A DNA stretch of 64,000 nt from Streptomyces sp. CB03234 (GCF_001905885.1 NZ_LIYH01000008.1:186001-250000); one strand, 5' to 3'. Counted from the first letter of the stretch, positions 15,835 to 24,325 are shown. The notes: a model not told the origin generated them from the letters alone. Translations and numbers: made by a program.

Positions 15835-17388
15835 TCAGTGGGCGAACACCGGACCTGCCGACGGGTCCGGGCGCCCCTTGGGCAGCAGAGCCAGGCTCGC
15901 CACGGCGACCACGGCGCAGATGACCGCACAGGTGGCGAACGCGGCCCCGAAACCCTCGACCGACGGGGCGCCCGCCGCCCCGCCGCCCTCCAGGCTCGCC
16001 CCGGCGACGGCCGCCACCACCGCGATACCGAGAGCGGCACCCAGCTCGTGACCGGTGTTCACCAGCCCGGAACCCAGGCCCGCGTCGGCGTGCTCCACAC
16101 CGTGCATGGCGCTGGTGATGGCGCAGACGAAGCCGGCTCCCAGCCCGAACGCCAGCAGCAGGAATCCGGGCAGCACCTGGGTCCACGCGTTGCCGTCCCG
16201 CTCCAGCCCCGTCAGCAGGAGCGCCCCGGCCGCGGCGACTCCGAGCCCGGCACCGGCTGTCACCCGCCAGCCCAGCCGCGCGACGGCCCGTGAGCCGAGG
16301 TGGGCGCCCACGGTGGTGACCACGGCGACCGGGAGGAAGACGAGGCCCGTCTTCAGCGCGGAGAAACCGAGCACGTGCTGGAGGTAGAAGGAGCAGAGGA
16401 AGAAGGCGGAGATCAGGACGCCCGACGCGGCGAGCATGACCAGGCAGCCGCCCAGCAGCGAGCGACGGGCCAGGAACGGCAGTCGCACCAGCGGCGCGGC
16501 CGCGGACCGCTCGGCCACGACGAACAGAGCGGCTCCGACCAGCGCGCCGACGAGCGGCAGCCACGCGGACGCATCGCCGAACCCGTGGTCCCTGGCCTGG
16601 ACCAGACCGTAGATGAGCAGCGCGGGCGTGGCGGTCATCGTCAGCGCGCCCGGGATGTCCACACCGGGCGTCGCCCCGTGCCCATGCCCGTGGCCGTGTC
16701 CGTGGCCATGTCCGTGTCCGTGGCCATGTCCGTTGCCGCTGCCGTGTCCGTGGCCGTGGTGCCCGTGCCCCTGTCCGGCCGCCTGCTCCTTGAGCAGGGC
16801 AGGGACCGCGACCAGTACGAGGACGCCGATCGGGACATTGACGTAGAAGACCCACTCCCAGCCCGGGCCGGACACCAGAACCCCGCCGAGGAGGACACCG
16901 AAGGCGGCACCCGTGCCGCCGACAGCCGCCCACACGCCCAGGGCGCGGTGGCGCTCCGGACCGTGGAACACCGCCATGACCAGGGCCATTGCCGACGGTG
17001 ACATGATCGCGGCGCCCACGCCCTGGGCAGCGCGGGCGGCGATCAGCACACCGCCGCTCTCCGCGAGCCCGGACACCAGCGAGGCGACCGTGAACACGGC
17101 CAGCCCGGCCAGGAACACACGCCGCCTGCCGAGCAGATCGGCGACCCGCCCGCCGAGCAGCAGCAGGCTGCCGAAGAACAGGGTGTACGCCGTGACGACC
17201 CAGGTCAGCGCGCCGGCGCCGAGCGCCAGCTCGTCACCGATCGTGGGCAGCGCCACGTTCACCACGGTCACGTCGACGATCAGCATGAACTGTGCCGTGC
17301 ACAGCAGCGCCAGGATCACCCACCGGCGTGGGTCCGGTGGACCGGCCTGGGACTGAGCAGGGTGCTGCGTCGCCTGGTGCTGTGTCAC
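15835..17388 (-). CDS. MFS drug exporter, DHA2 (EmrB/QacA) family, with His-Gly-rich loop
   Basis: This is a 14-helix proton-coupled multidrug exporter of the plasma membrane, 517 residues. The family pattern is clear: TM1 QFMLIVDVTVVNVALPTIG (motif D1), the loop motif GGRVADLLGRRRVFLAG (motif A), and motif C-like GVGAAIMSPSAMALV in the fifth helix region. Between the sixth and seventh helices, about residues 206-238, is a run of alternating His and Gly, unusual for the family. The start is GTG 17388 with AAGGGG about 6 nt upstream. It is divergent from a TetR regulator, with two matching dyads between them, so substrate-induced derepression is likely. The substrate is unknown. Confidence 0.9.
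   Translation of the reverse strand: MTQHQATQHPAQSQAGPPDPRRWVILALLCTAQFMLIVDVTVVNVALPTIGDELALGAGALTWVVTAYTLFFGSLLLLGGRVADLLGRRRVFLAGLAVFTVASLVSGLAESGGVLIAARAAQGVGAAIMSPSAMALVMAVFHGPERHRALGVWAAVGGTGAAFGVLLGGVLVSGPGWEWVFYVNVPIGVLVLVAVPALLKEQAAGQGHGHHGHGHGSGNGHGHGHGHGHGHGHGHGHGATPGVDIPGALTMTATPALLIYGLVQARDHGFGDASAWLPLVGALVGAALFVVAERSAAAPLVRLPFLARRSLLGGCLVMLAASGVLISAFFLCSFYLQHVLGFSALKTGLVFLPVAVVTTVGAHLGSRAVARLGWRVTAGAGLGVAAAGALLLTGLERDGNAWTQVLPGFLLLAFGLGAGFVCAITSAMHGVEHADAGLGSGLVNTGHELGAALGIAVVAAVAGASLEGGGAAGAPSVEGFGAAFATCAVICAVVAVASLALLPKGRPDPSAGPVFAH
16676..16772 (-). repeat. Short tandem repeat encoding the His-Gly tract
   Basis: The coding strand is an imperfect array of 6-bp GGACAC/GGCCAC-type units specifying His-Gly dipeptides. 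Arrays like this change length by slippage. The encoded tract could bind Ni, Co, Zn or Cu in the cytoplasmic loop. Confidence 0.75.
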
Positions 17389-17401
17389 CGAAACCCCTTA
17401 A

Positions 17402-17420
17402 CTTGAACAACACTGTTAAG
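17402..17420 (+). promoter_or_regulatory. TetR operator candidate 1 (exporter side)
   Basis: CTTGAACAACACTGTTAAG is a near-perfect dyad (TGAACA-ACAC-TGTTAA core) 13 nt upstream of the exporter start and related in sequence to the dyad at 17450. Binding here would block transcription or early elongation of the exporter. Confidence 0.6.
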
Positions 17421-17449
17421 GATCAGCGTAGGCCAACAGAGCCTTAAGC

Positions 17450-17465
17450 TGAACAGCATTGTTCA
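17450..17465 (+). promoter_or_regulatory. TetR operator candidate 2 (regulator side)
   Basis: TGAACAGCATTGTTCA is a perfect 6-4-6 inverted repeat, 41 bp before the regulator ATG. Its half-site TGAACA is shared with operator 1; the two centres are about 46 bp apart. The pair is what one expects for an autoregulated TetR controlling a divergent exporter. Confidence 0.65.
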
Positions 17466-17506
17466 AGATATTCGGTTGGTGGACGGGGGTGACATACGCT
17501 CCCCAC

Positions 17507-18100
17507 ATGCCCAGCCCGCATCAGAAGGTCCGCCGCGCCGACGCCGAACGCAGCATCGCCACCATCGTGGCCGCCGCTCTCGACTGCTTCGTCCAGGACC
17601 CGCACGTCAGCATGACGGCGGTGGCCGCTGCGGCCGGCGTCAGCCGGGTCACCCTGTACGCGCACTTCCCGTCCCGCGAAGCGCTGCTGGACGCGGTTCT
17701 GGCGCACTCGGTGGAACAGGCGGACGCCGTCCTCCAGGACCAGCACCTCGACGAGGGCCCGGCCGACGAGGCGTTCTCCCGCCTCGTACGGTCGAGCTGG
17801 CGCATCCTGGAGCGGCACGCGTTCCTGCTGTCCGCCTCCGAAGGCGTCATCGCCCCGGCCCGCCGCCGCGCGCACCACGAGAAGGTCCTCGGACGTGTGG
17901 AGCGCATCCTCGTGCGTGGCCAGGAGGAGGGGGTGTTCCGCGCCGACCTGCCCGTGGGCTGGCTGGTGACCACCTTCTACAGCCTGCTGCACGCGGCGGC
18001 GTCCGAGGCCGAGGCCCGCCGGCTCAGGAAGCGGGACGTGCCCGACATCCTGGACCGCACGCTCTCGTCCATGCTGCGGAGCCCACAGACATCCGCATGA
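17507..18100 (+). CDS. TetR/AcrR family transcriptional regulator
   Basis: This one-component repressor, 197 residues, is divergent from the DHA2 exporter and is probably its ligand-responsive regulator. The N-terminal helix-turn-helix spans about residues 10-55, with MTAVAAAAGVSRVTLYAHFP as recognition region. The helical C-terminal ligand domain is family-typical and unassignable. ATG 17507 starts at the usual distance before the HTH; the in-frame GTG 17489 adds six residues and sits closer to a purine-rich stretch, so the start is uncertain. The dyads at 17402 and 17450 are its likely targets. Confidence 0.88.
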   Translation: MPSPHQKVRRADAERSIATIVAAALDCFVQDPHVSMTAVAAAAGVSRVTLYAHFPSREALLDAVLAHSVEQADAVLQDQHLDEGPADEAFSRLVRSSWRILERHAFLLSASEGVIAPARRRAHHEKVLGRVERILVRGQEEGVFRADLPVGWLVTTFYSLLHAAASEAEARRLRKRDVPDILDRTLSSMLRSPQTSA

Positions 18101-18102
18101 GC

Positions 18103-18148
18103 CGGGCCGGTGGGGCCGGGTGACTGACCACCCGGCCCCACCGGCCCG
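18103..18148. terminator. Strong bidirectional terminator
   Basis: A perfect 20-bp stem (18103-18122 with 18129-18148; inner sequence GGGCCGGTGGGGCCGGGTG) closes a 6-nt loop, ACTGAC. It fills the gap between the convergent TetR and acyl-CoA dehydrogenase genes and is among the strongest hairpins in the window. Confidence 0.9.
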
Positions 18149-18168
18149 CACACGGTTCGCCGTGGGTG

Positions 18169-19890
18169 TTACGGCGTCATCTCGTACGCGCCGGACAGCG
18201 CCTCGACGCGCTCCCAGACCCGGGACGAGCGGGCCTCGTCGACCACCGGGCGGCGGACCGCGCCCAGCGACCAGAGCTGCTGCTGCTCGGTGGCGGAGTC
18301 CTTGCCGTGCAGTTCGACGGCGTGCGCGGAGAAGTCGCGGACGAGAACGGCGAACAGCTCGTCCAGCACGTCCTCGTCGAGACCGGTCAGGCGCGCCTGC
18401 TCCAGGATGAGCTGGCCGTGGACGACGAGCGCGAACAGCTGGCCGACGGCGAGCAGCAGGTCCAGGTCACGGCTCTGCTCCTCGTCGGGCGCCGCGGTGG
18501 TGACGAACTCGCACAGGGCGTCGGCCTGCTCCCGGAAGCGGGCGACGTTGGCGAGGTGGGTGTACGCGTCGAAGGCGGGGCGCCAGTCGTGGAAGCGTAC
18601 GGAGCCGAGGCCGCGGGCCGGTCCCTGGCGGAAGAGGAAGTCGTCGTCCGCCGCGTCGAGGCGGGTGGGGACCGGCTCGTACTCGGCCGGGTTCAGCAGG
18701 TGGTTGCGCAGGAACTTCAGGATCAGCGCGAGGTTGACGTGGACCGTGCCCTCCAGCTTCGGCAGGCCCCGGATCTCGATGGCCGCCTGGGCGAAGTAGT
18801 TGTCCTTCTCGAATCCCTTGGCGGCGATGACGTCCCACATCAGGTCGATGACCTTCTCGCCCTCCGTGGTCACCTTCATCTTCGTCATCGGGTTGAAGAG
18901 GAGGTAGCGGCGGTCGTCGGGGCCGGCGGAGCGGAAGTAGTCGACGGCGCGGTCGCTGAACAGCTTCATGCCGACGAGACGGACGTACGCGTCGGTCAGC
19001 TCGCGGCGCACGTGCGGGAAGGCGGTGACGGGGCGGCCGTAGAGGATGCGGTTCTGCGCGTGGGTGACGGCCTCGTACATCGCGTGCTCGCAGATGCCGA
19101 TGGACGCGGTGCACAGGTTGAACTTGCCGACGTTGACGGTGTTGAGCGCGGCGTCGAAGGCGGCGCGCCCGGTGTGCAGGACGTCCTCCGGGGCTACGGG
19201 GTAGTCCTCCAGCCGGAACTCGCTGACGTACTTCGACGAGTCGACGACGTTCTTGACGAGGTGGTACGCCGGGTGGCGGCTGTCGGCGGCGAAGAACACG
19301 TAGCCGTCCGGGCCCTCGACGTCGGTGCGGCGGCCGAAGACGGAGACGAGCCCGGCGGCGTTGCCGTTGCCGATGTAGTACTTGGAACCGGTGGCGCGGA
19401 AACCGCCCCGGCCGTCGGGCTCCAGCAGCATGTCGGTGGAGTAGATGTCGGCGCCATGGGCCTTCTCCGACAGGCCGAACGCGAACACCTCCCCCTGGTC
19501 GAGGAGTTCGGCCGCACGGGCGCGGGCGGCGGCGTTGTCGCTCTGCCAGACCGGGCCGAGGCCGAGGATGGTGACCTGCCAGGCGTACCAGTAGTCGAGC
19601 CCGTAGAACCCGAATATCTCGTTGAGGGCGGCGATCCGGGCGGTGTCCCACCGCTTGTCCGGGTGGCCGTCCCCGGCTGCCGCAGGAGTGAGGAAGGTCG
19701 CGAACAGCCCCTCCTTGGCGGAGAAGGCGAGGAAGTCCGCCAGCCAGGCACGGGAACGGTAGTCCTCGATCAGCTTGCGCTTGCCGCGCGCCTCGAACCA
19801 GTCGACGGTGGCGCGCAGCAGCCTGCGGGTCTCGGGGTCGAAGTGCGCCGGGTCGTAGGTGCGCGGGTTGAACAGCAGCGGGTCGGCCAT
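18169..19890 (-). CDS. Acyl-CoA dehydrogenase family protein
   Basis: This is a large (573-residue) FAD flavoenzyme that would oxidise an acyl-CoA or related thioester. After an N-terminal helical region the ACAD core shows FAFGLSEKAHGADIYS and TGSKYYIGNGNAA (flavin and substrate contacts), a middle beta-domain, and helices with LCTASIGICEHAM and NRILYGRPV. It is longer than standard 380-residue ACADs and has an acyl-CoA-oxidase-like C-terminal extension. ATG 19890 is preferred (GGAAAGG upstream); the open frame extends to 20256 but runs through the preceding gene. It follows a PadR regulator gene by 41 bp, which suggests one operon under that repressor. The substrate is unknown. Confidence 0.85.
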   Translation of the reverse strand: MADPLLFNPRTYDPAHFDPETRRLLRATVDWFEARGKRKLIEDYRSRAWLADFLAFSAKEGLFATFLTPAAAGDGHPDKRWDTARIAALNEIFGFYGLDYWYAWQVTILGLGPVWQSDNAAARARAAELLDQGEVFAFGLSEKAHGADIYSTDMLLEPDGRGGFRATGSKYYIGNGNAAGLVSVFGRRTDVEGPDGYVFFAADSRHPAYHLVKNVVDSSKYVSEFRLEDYPVAPEDVLHTGRAAFDAALNTVNVGKFNLCTASIGICEHAMYEAVTHAQNRILYGRPVTAFPHVRRELTDAYVRLVGMKLFSDRAVDYFRSAGPDDRRYLLFNPMTKMKVTTEGEKVIDLMWDVIAAKGFEKDNYFAQAAIEIRGLPKLEGTVHVNLALILKFLRNHLLNPAEYEPVPTRLDAADDDFLFRQGPARGLGSVRFHDWRPAFDAYTHLANVARFREQADALCEFVTTAAPDEEQSRDLDLLLAVGQLFALVVHGQLILEQARLTGLDEDVLDELFAVLVRDFSAHAVELHGKDSATEQQQLWSLGAVRRPVVDEARSSRVWERVEALSGAYEMTP

Positions 19891-19931
19891 GGGTGTCCGC
19901 CTTTCCGGGGAGGTGTGTGCGTGAGGGGTGG

Positions 19932-20498
19932 TCAGCGACCGGCGGCGAGCCGGCGGAGGGTGGCGAGTACGTCGTCCAGCCAGGCGAGCGTCATCCGTTC
20001 GTACGCGATGCCGCCGCGCAGCACCACGTGCTGGAGCTCCCGCCCCGCGTCGGGCGGTCCGGCGGCGTGGGGCGCCTCCGGTCCAGTGAAGTCGCGCAGC
20101 TCGCCCGCGAGATAGTGCGCGAGCCGCTCGGTGTGGATCTGCCGGTACCGCTCCACCTCGCGGATCAGGGCGGCCGGGTCGTCGAAGGCCGCGCCACGGA
20201 TCTTCACGGCGAGGTCGTGCCGGACGCTCTCGGGTTCGATCGGCTCGTGCAGCCACGCGGAGAGGGCGGCCCGCCCGAGCGCGGCGACGGAGTACTCCTT
20301 CTTGTCCGGTCGGCCCTGCTGGGGCACCTCGCGGACATCGATCCAGCCGTCGCTCTCCATGCGCTTGAGCACGCGGTAGATCTGCTGGTGGGTGGCGGTC
20401 CAGAAGTAGCCGATGGACCGCTCGAACCGCCGGGCCAGCTCATAGCCGGAGCCCGGCTTCTCCAGCAGGGACACGAGGATCGCGTGGTCGAGCGCCAT
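19932..20498 (-). CDS. PadR family transcriptional regulator
   Basis: This 188-residue winged-helix repressor has a compact N-terminal HTH (ALDHAILVSLLEKPGSGYEL and THQQIYRVLKRMESDGWI) followed by the C-terminal helical dimerisation domain of the Vir-like PadR subgroup. ATG 20498 lies about 8 nt after GGGG. A perfect palindrome 13 nt upstream of the start is the obvious autoregulatory operator. The acyl-CoA dehydrogenase downstream on the same strand is its likely target; PadR proteins commonly respond to phenolic acids or hydrophobic compounds, but the effector here is unknown. Confidence 0.88.
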   Translation of the reverse strand: MALDHAILVSLLEKPGSGYELARRFERSIGYFWTATHQQIYRVLKRMESDGWIDVREVPQQGRPDKKEYSVAALGRAALSAWLHEPIEPESVRHDLAVKIRGAAFDDPAALIREVERYRQIHTERLAHYLAGELRDFTGPEAPHAAGPPDAGRELQHVVLRGGIAYERMTLAWLDDVLATLRRLAAGR

Positions 20499-20510
20499 GC
20501 CCCGATCTTT

Positions 20511-20530
20511 CTATGCAACTCGTTGCATAG
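20511..20530 (-). promoter_or_regulatory. PadR operator
   Basis: CTATGCAACTCGTTGCATAG has 9-bp perfect arms around a 2-bp centre, 13 nt before the padR start. It carries the ATGCAAC/GTTGCAT half-sites often seen at PadR promoters and would also face the sulfatase gene transcribed the other way. Confidence 0.7.
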
Positions 20531-20691
20531 ACAAGCGCCACCGCCCGGGTGAGACGCGGCTCACCCGGCGTCCGTTCTCCGGCTCTCCGGCTTTGAACGG
20601 CACCGGCCGGTGGACCGTACCTTCCACGGCGGCCCCGGCTCGTGCGCCGGAGCCCGCCGTACCCCCGCGCTTCGTACGGAAGGACCTCCGG

Positions 20692-22329
20692 GTGTCGATC
20701 AGAACGTCTCGTCAGCTGCCGCGCGTCGCGGCGTCACGGGTGGGTACGGGGCTGGCCGCTGTGCTGGTGGTCGTGGCCCTGCTGCTGCCCGACCGGCTGG
20801 AACGCCTCTCGCCCGGTGCGTTCACGCGCCTACCGGTGGAGGCGATAGGCGGCGCCGCGCTGCTGCTGGTGCTGCGGCCGAGGGCCAGGCGGGTGGTGGC
20901 GGTGGTCGCCGGGGTGGTCCTGGGCCTGCTGACCCTCCTGAACGTCCTCGACATGGGCTTCCGCTCCATCCTCGCCCGGCCGTTCGACCCCGTGCTCGAC
21001 TGGATCCTGTTCGACGACGCCGAGGCGTTCCTCAGCGACTCCATAGGCCCGGCCGGCGCCCTCGGTGCCGTCGTCGGGGCCGGGGTCCTCGTCGCCGCCC
21101 TGCTCGTGGTGATGGTGCTGTCGGTCGTCCGGCTCAGTCACGTCGTGGTCCGGCACAGTGCCGTGACGACGCCTACGGCCCTGGTGGCCGGGACCGTCTG
21201 GGTGCTCTGCGCGGCCCTCGGGGTGCAGGTGTCGGGCGCGGCGGTGGCCTCCGGCAGCACGGCCGACACCGTGCGGAGCCGGGTGCAGCAGGTGCGTGCC
21301 GGGGTGGCGGACAGGGAGGCGTTCGCCGAGGAGTCCGCCGTCGACGCCTTCCGCGACACGCCCGCGGACCGGCTGCTGACCGGGCTGCGTGGCAAGGACG
21401 TCCTGTTCGTCTTCATCGAGAGCTACGGCCGCAACGCGATCGAGGACCCCGGCATGGCACCGGACGTCGGCGCGGTGCTCGCGAACGGATCGCGCCGGCT
21501 CGGCGCCGCCGGGTTCTCCGCCCGCAGCGCCTTCCTCACCTCCCCCACGACGGGCGGCGGGAGCTGGCTGGCCCACTCCACCTTCGCGTCGGGCCTGTGG
21601 ATCGACAACCAGCAGCGCTACCGCGACCTCACCTCCGGCGACCGCCTGACCCTCACCAGCGCCTTCCGGCGGACCGGAGCCTGGCGGACGGTCGGCATCA
21701 TGCCGGGCGTCACACGGGCCTGGCCGGAAGGGCGGTTCTACGGTCTGGACAACGTCTACGACTCCCGGAACCTCGGGTACCGGGGCCCCAAGTTCAGCTG
21801 GACGCCCGTGCCCGACCAGTACAGCCTGGCGGCCTTCGAGCGCCTGGAGCACGGCAGGCCGGCCCGTGACCCGCTGATGGCGGAGATCGTCCTCACCTCC
21901 AGCCACAACCCCTGGGCGCCCATTCCGGCCATGCTCGGCTGGGACGAGATGGGCGACGGCTCCGTCTACGAGTCCGTCAAGAAGGCGGGCGAGGACCCCA
22001 AGGACGTGTGGAAGGACCCCGCCCGGGTGCGCAGCGCATACCGGCGCGCGATCGAGTACTCGCTGAACAGCCTCATCTCGTACGTGGAGAGGTACGGCGA
22101 CGACGACACCGTGGTCGTCTTCCTCGGCGACCACCAGCCCGTCCCGACCGTCACCCGGGACCGCTACGGCCGGGACGTACCCGTGACGGTCGTCGCCCGC
22201 GACCCGGTCGTGCTGAACCGGATCTCCGGCTGGGGCTGGCAGGACGGGCTGAAGCCCGGGCCGGACGCCCCTGTCTGGCGGATGGACGTCTTCCGCGACC
22301 GCTTCCTGACCGCCTACGGCCCGCGGTGA
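20692..22329 (+). CDS. Membrane-anchored sulfatase / LTA-synthase-like phosphotransferase
   Basis: The protein has about five N-terminal transmembrane helices (residues ~15-210, e.g. GLAAVLVVVALLLP and VVAGVVLGLLTLLNVLD) followed by an extracytoplasmic alkaline-phosphatase-fold domain. In that domain VLFVFIESYGRNAIED carries a metal-binding Glu, SPTTGGGSWLAHST probably the nucleophilic Thr, SSHNPW a helper His, and VVFLGDHQPVPT the Asp-His pair. This layout is that of LTA synthase and phosphoglycerol/phosphoethanolamine transferases rather than soluble sulfatases. Streptomycetes lack canonical LTA, so the acceptor is unknown. The start is GTG 20692 with GGAAGGA upstream; the frame is open further 5' but overlaps padR. 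It begins the unusual cluster that continues to 30121. Confidence 0.82.
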   Translation: MSIRTSRQLPRVAASRVGTGLAAVLVVVALLLPDRLERLSPGAFTRLPVEAIGGAALLLVLRPRARRVVAVVAGVVLGLLTLLNVLDMGFRSILARPFDPVLDWILFDDAEAFLSDSIGPAGALGAVVGAGVLVAALLVVMVLSVVRLSHVVVRHSAVTTPTALVAGTVWVLCAALGVQVSGAAVASGSTADTVRSRVQQVRAGVADREAFAEESAVDAFRDTPADRLLTGLRGKDVLFVFIESYGRNAIEDPGMAPDVGAVLANGSRRLGAAGFSARSAFLTSPTTGGGSWLAHSTFASGLWIDNQQRYRDLTSGDRLTLTSAFRRTGAWRTVGIMPGVTRAWPEGRFYGLDNVYDSRNLGYRGPKFSWTPVPDQYSLAAFERLEHGRPARDPLMAEIVLTSSHNPWAPIPAMLGWDEMGDGSVYESVKKAGEDPKDVWKDPARVRSAYRRAIEYSLNSLISYVERYGDDDTVVVFLGDHQPVPTVTRDRYGRDVPVTVVARDPVVLNRISGWGWQDGLKPGPDAPVWRMDVFRDRFLTAYGPR

Positions 22330-22337
22330 GGGGGCGA

Positions 22338-23153
22338 TCACACGCTTTCGCGCGTGGGCTCCTGGACCACCCCGGCTGTGCGGCCGGGGACCTTGACGCG
22401 CCACAGCCACCGGACGTCCCGGGCGAAGGACCACACGAGCAGCGCCAGCGCCGCCGCGACCGCCCCGTACGCCGGTACCGGCGGGAGGATCCCGGCGGCG
22501 GCCACGAGCAGGACGACGCCCTGCACGGCGGCGACCGTCTTGCGGGCCAGGCTCGGCGGCAGCGGGCCGTTCAGCCACGGCAGCACCCGGGCCGCCGCGA
22601 CGAAGACGTACCGCATCGCGCCGATCGCCAGCACCCAGGCGCCCATCGACAGCGCGACGCAGACGCTCAGCGCCAGGATGAGGAAGGCGTCGACCTCCAT
22701 GTCGAAGCGCGCCCCGAACGGCGACGCCGTCCCGGTGCGGCGGGCGACCCGGCCGTCGACCGCGTCGAGGACCAGCGCCACCGTGGTGAGCGCGACCAGG
22801 ACCACGACCGGCGGCCGGCTCACGAAGAGCTCCGCGACCAGCGCGGTCACGCCCCCGACGAGCGTCGTCCGGGCCAGGGTGACGGCGTTGGCCGGGCCGA
22901 AGGGCGTGGGCCGGGGCCAGGAGCGGCACAGGGCCCGGCTGAGCACGGCCCAGGTGGCGACCGTGAACGCCAGGCCCGTCAGCCATCCCACGGGCCCGAG
23001 ACCCGTCACCGTACCGAGCAGGAGCAGCAGACCGATCTGCGCGGCCACGCCGAGCGCGGGCTCAAGGCGCAACGAGCGTACTTCGGGACGTACTTCGGGA
23101 CGTACTTCGAGACGTGCTTCGGAACGTGCTTCGGACATGTCGCCCACGGACAC
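22338..23153 (-). CDS. CDP-alcohol phosphatidyltransferase family protein
   Basis: This integral membrane enzyme has 271 residues and about six helices; it transfers a phosphoalcohol from a CDP-linked donor to a second alcohol. The full family signature D-x2-D-G-x2-A-R-x8-G-x3-D-x3-D is present as DAVDGRVARRTG, then FGARFDMEVD. The N-terminal 30 residues are an acidic/basic four-residue repeat (SEAR, LEVR, PEVR) encoded by a 12-bp tandem repeat, not typical of the family. GTG 23153 has GGAGGG upstream. It ends 8 bp from the sulfatase stop (convergent) and is divergent from the MDR gene. With the flanking genes it suggests a lipid- or polymer-linked end product. Confidence 0.87.
   Translation of the reverse strand: MSVGDMSEARSEARLEVRPEVRPEVRSLRLEPALGVAAQIGLLLLLGTVTGLGPVGWLTGLAFTVATWAVLSRALCRSWPRPTPFGPANAVTLARTTLVGGVTALVAELFVSRPPVVVLVALTTVALVLDAVDGRVARRTGTASPFGARFDMEVDAFLILALSVCVALSMGAWVLAIGAMRYVFVAAARVLPWLNGPLPPSLARKTVAAVQGVVLLVAAAGILPPVPAYGAVAAALALLVWSFARDVRWLWRVKVPGRTAGVVQEPTRESV
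23077..23136 (-). repeat. Five 12-bp tandem repeats in the 5' end of the CDP-alcohol transferase gene
   Basis: Units CGTACTTCGGGA, CGTACTTCGGGA, CGTACTTCGAGA, CGTGCTTCGGAA and CGTGCTTCGGAC (plus-strand view) run head to tail. They encode the four-residue repeat at the N-terminus and keep the frame, so copy-number change would only lengthen or shorten the cytoplasmic tail. Confidence 0.85.
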
Positions 23154-23263
23154 GGGACACCCTCCGGACCTGTGACAGAGTCAATGGCCGCCGCTCACCG
23201 TGCGCTCGGCCTCGTCACCCTCCAAACGTGCACCGGCACCCCAGCGTTCAAGAGGAGAAACCG

Positions 23264-24244
23264 ATGAAGCCCACCGCACGCGCCTTCTGGCTGCGCTCCC
23301 CCGGCCACGGCGAGATACGGGACGTGGCCCTGCCGGAGCCGGCCGCCGGCGACGTCGTCGTACGCACCCTGTTCTCCGGCGTGAGCCGGGGGACGGAGAG
23401 CCTCGTCTTCCGCGGTGGCGTACCGGAGAGCCAGTACACGGCGATGCGGGCACCGTTCCAGAAGGGTGAGTTCCCCGGGCCCGTCACGTACGGGTATCTC
23501 AACGTCGGTGTGGTGGAGGAGGGACCGGGGGAACTTGTCGGCCGGACCGTCTTCTGCCTGTACCCCCACCAGACCCGGTACGTCGTCCCCGCCGGCGCCG
23601 TGACACCGGTGCCGGACTCCGTCCCCGCCGCGCGGGCGGTGCTGGCCGGGACGGTGGAGACGGCGGTGAACGCCCTGTGGGACGCGGCGCCGCTGGTCGG
23701 CGACCGGATCGCGGTCGTCGGGGCCGGGATGGTCGGCTGCTCGGTCGCCGCGCTGCTCGCCCGCTTCCCCGGCGTACGGGTGCAGCTCGTCGACGCCGAC
23801 CCCGCCCGCGCGACCGTCGCCGCCGCGCTGGGCGTCGACTTCGCCCTGCCGGAGGACGCCCTGGACGGCTGCGACCTGGCCGTCCACGCCAGCGCCACCG
23901 AGGCCGGTCTCGTACGGTCGCTGGAGCTCCTCGCCCCGGAGGGGACGGTGCTGGAGCTGAGCTGGTACGGGGACCGGCAGGTCAGCCTGCCGCTGGGCGA
24001 GGCGTTCCACTCCGGACGTCTGGTCGTGCGCGGCAGCCAGGTGGGACGGGTGTCCCCGGCGCGACGCTCCCGGCGGACGTTCGCCGACCGGCTCGCGCTC
24101 TCGCTCGGCCTGCTCGCCGATCCCGTCTTCGACGCCCTGGTCACGGGCGAGTGCGCCTTCGAGGAACTGCCGTCGGTGCTGCGCGGGATCGCCGCCGGTG
24201 ACGTGCCCGGACTGTGCCACCGGGTCGCGTACGGCCCGGCCTGA
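23264..24244 (+). CDS. Zinc-binding/medium-chain dehydrogenase (MDR) family protein
   Basis: This 326-residue NAD(P)-dependent oxidoreductase has the MDR fold: an N-terminal GroES-like half (FSGVSRGTESLVF, FPGPVTYGYLNVGVVEEG) and a Rossmann half with IAVVGAGMVGCSVAALLARF. It lacks the cysteine-rich structural-zinc lobe and resembles BchC-like dehydrogenases more than classical alcohol dehydrogenases. The start is ATG 23264 with AGAGGAG seven bases upstream. It is the first of five plus-strand genes whose last four overlap by 4 bp. In this setting it may oxidise or reduce a side-chain alcohol on the pterin- or sugar-like product; that is inference. Confidence 0.82.
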   Translation: MKPTARAFWLRSPGHGEIRDVALPEPAAGDVVVRTLFSGVSRGTESLVFRGGVPESQYTAMRAPFQKGEFPGPVTYGYLNVGVVEEGPGELVGRTVFCLYPHQTRYVVPAGAVTPVPDSVPAARAVLAGTVETAVNALWDAAPLVGDRIAVVGAGMVGCSVAALLARFPGVRVQLVDADPARATVAAALGVDFALPEDALDGCDLAVHASATEAGLVRSLELLAPEGTVLELSWYGDRQVSLPLGEAFHSGRLVVRGSQVGRVSPARRSRRTFADRLALSLGLLADPVFDALVTGECAFEELPSVLRGIAAGDVPGLCHRVAYGPA

Positions 24245-24325
24245 ACGCACGGAACCCTCCGGCCGTACTGAACGACAGGGGCCGGAGAACCGGCCCGCAC
24301 AGGACGGACCGGGAGGTCACAGCCG

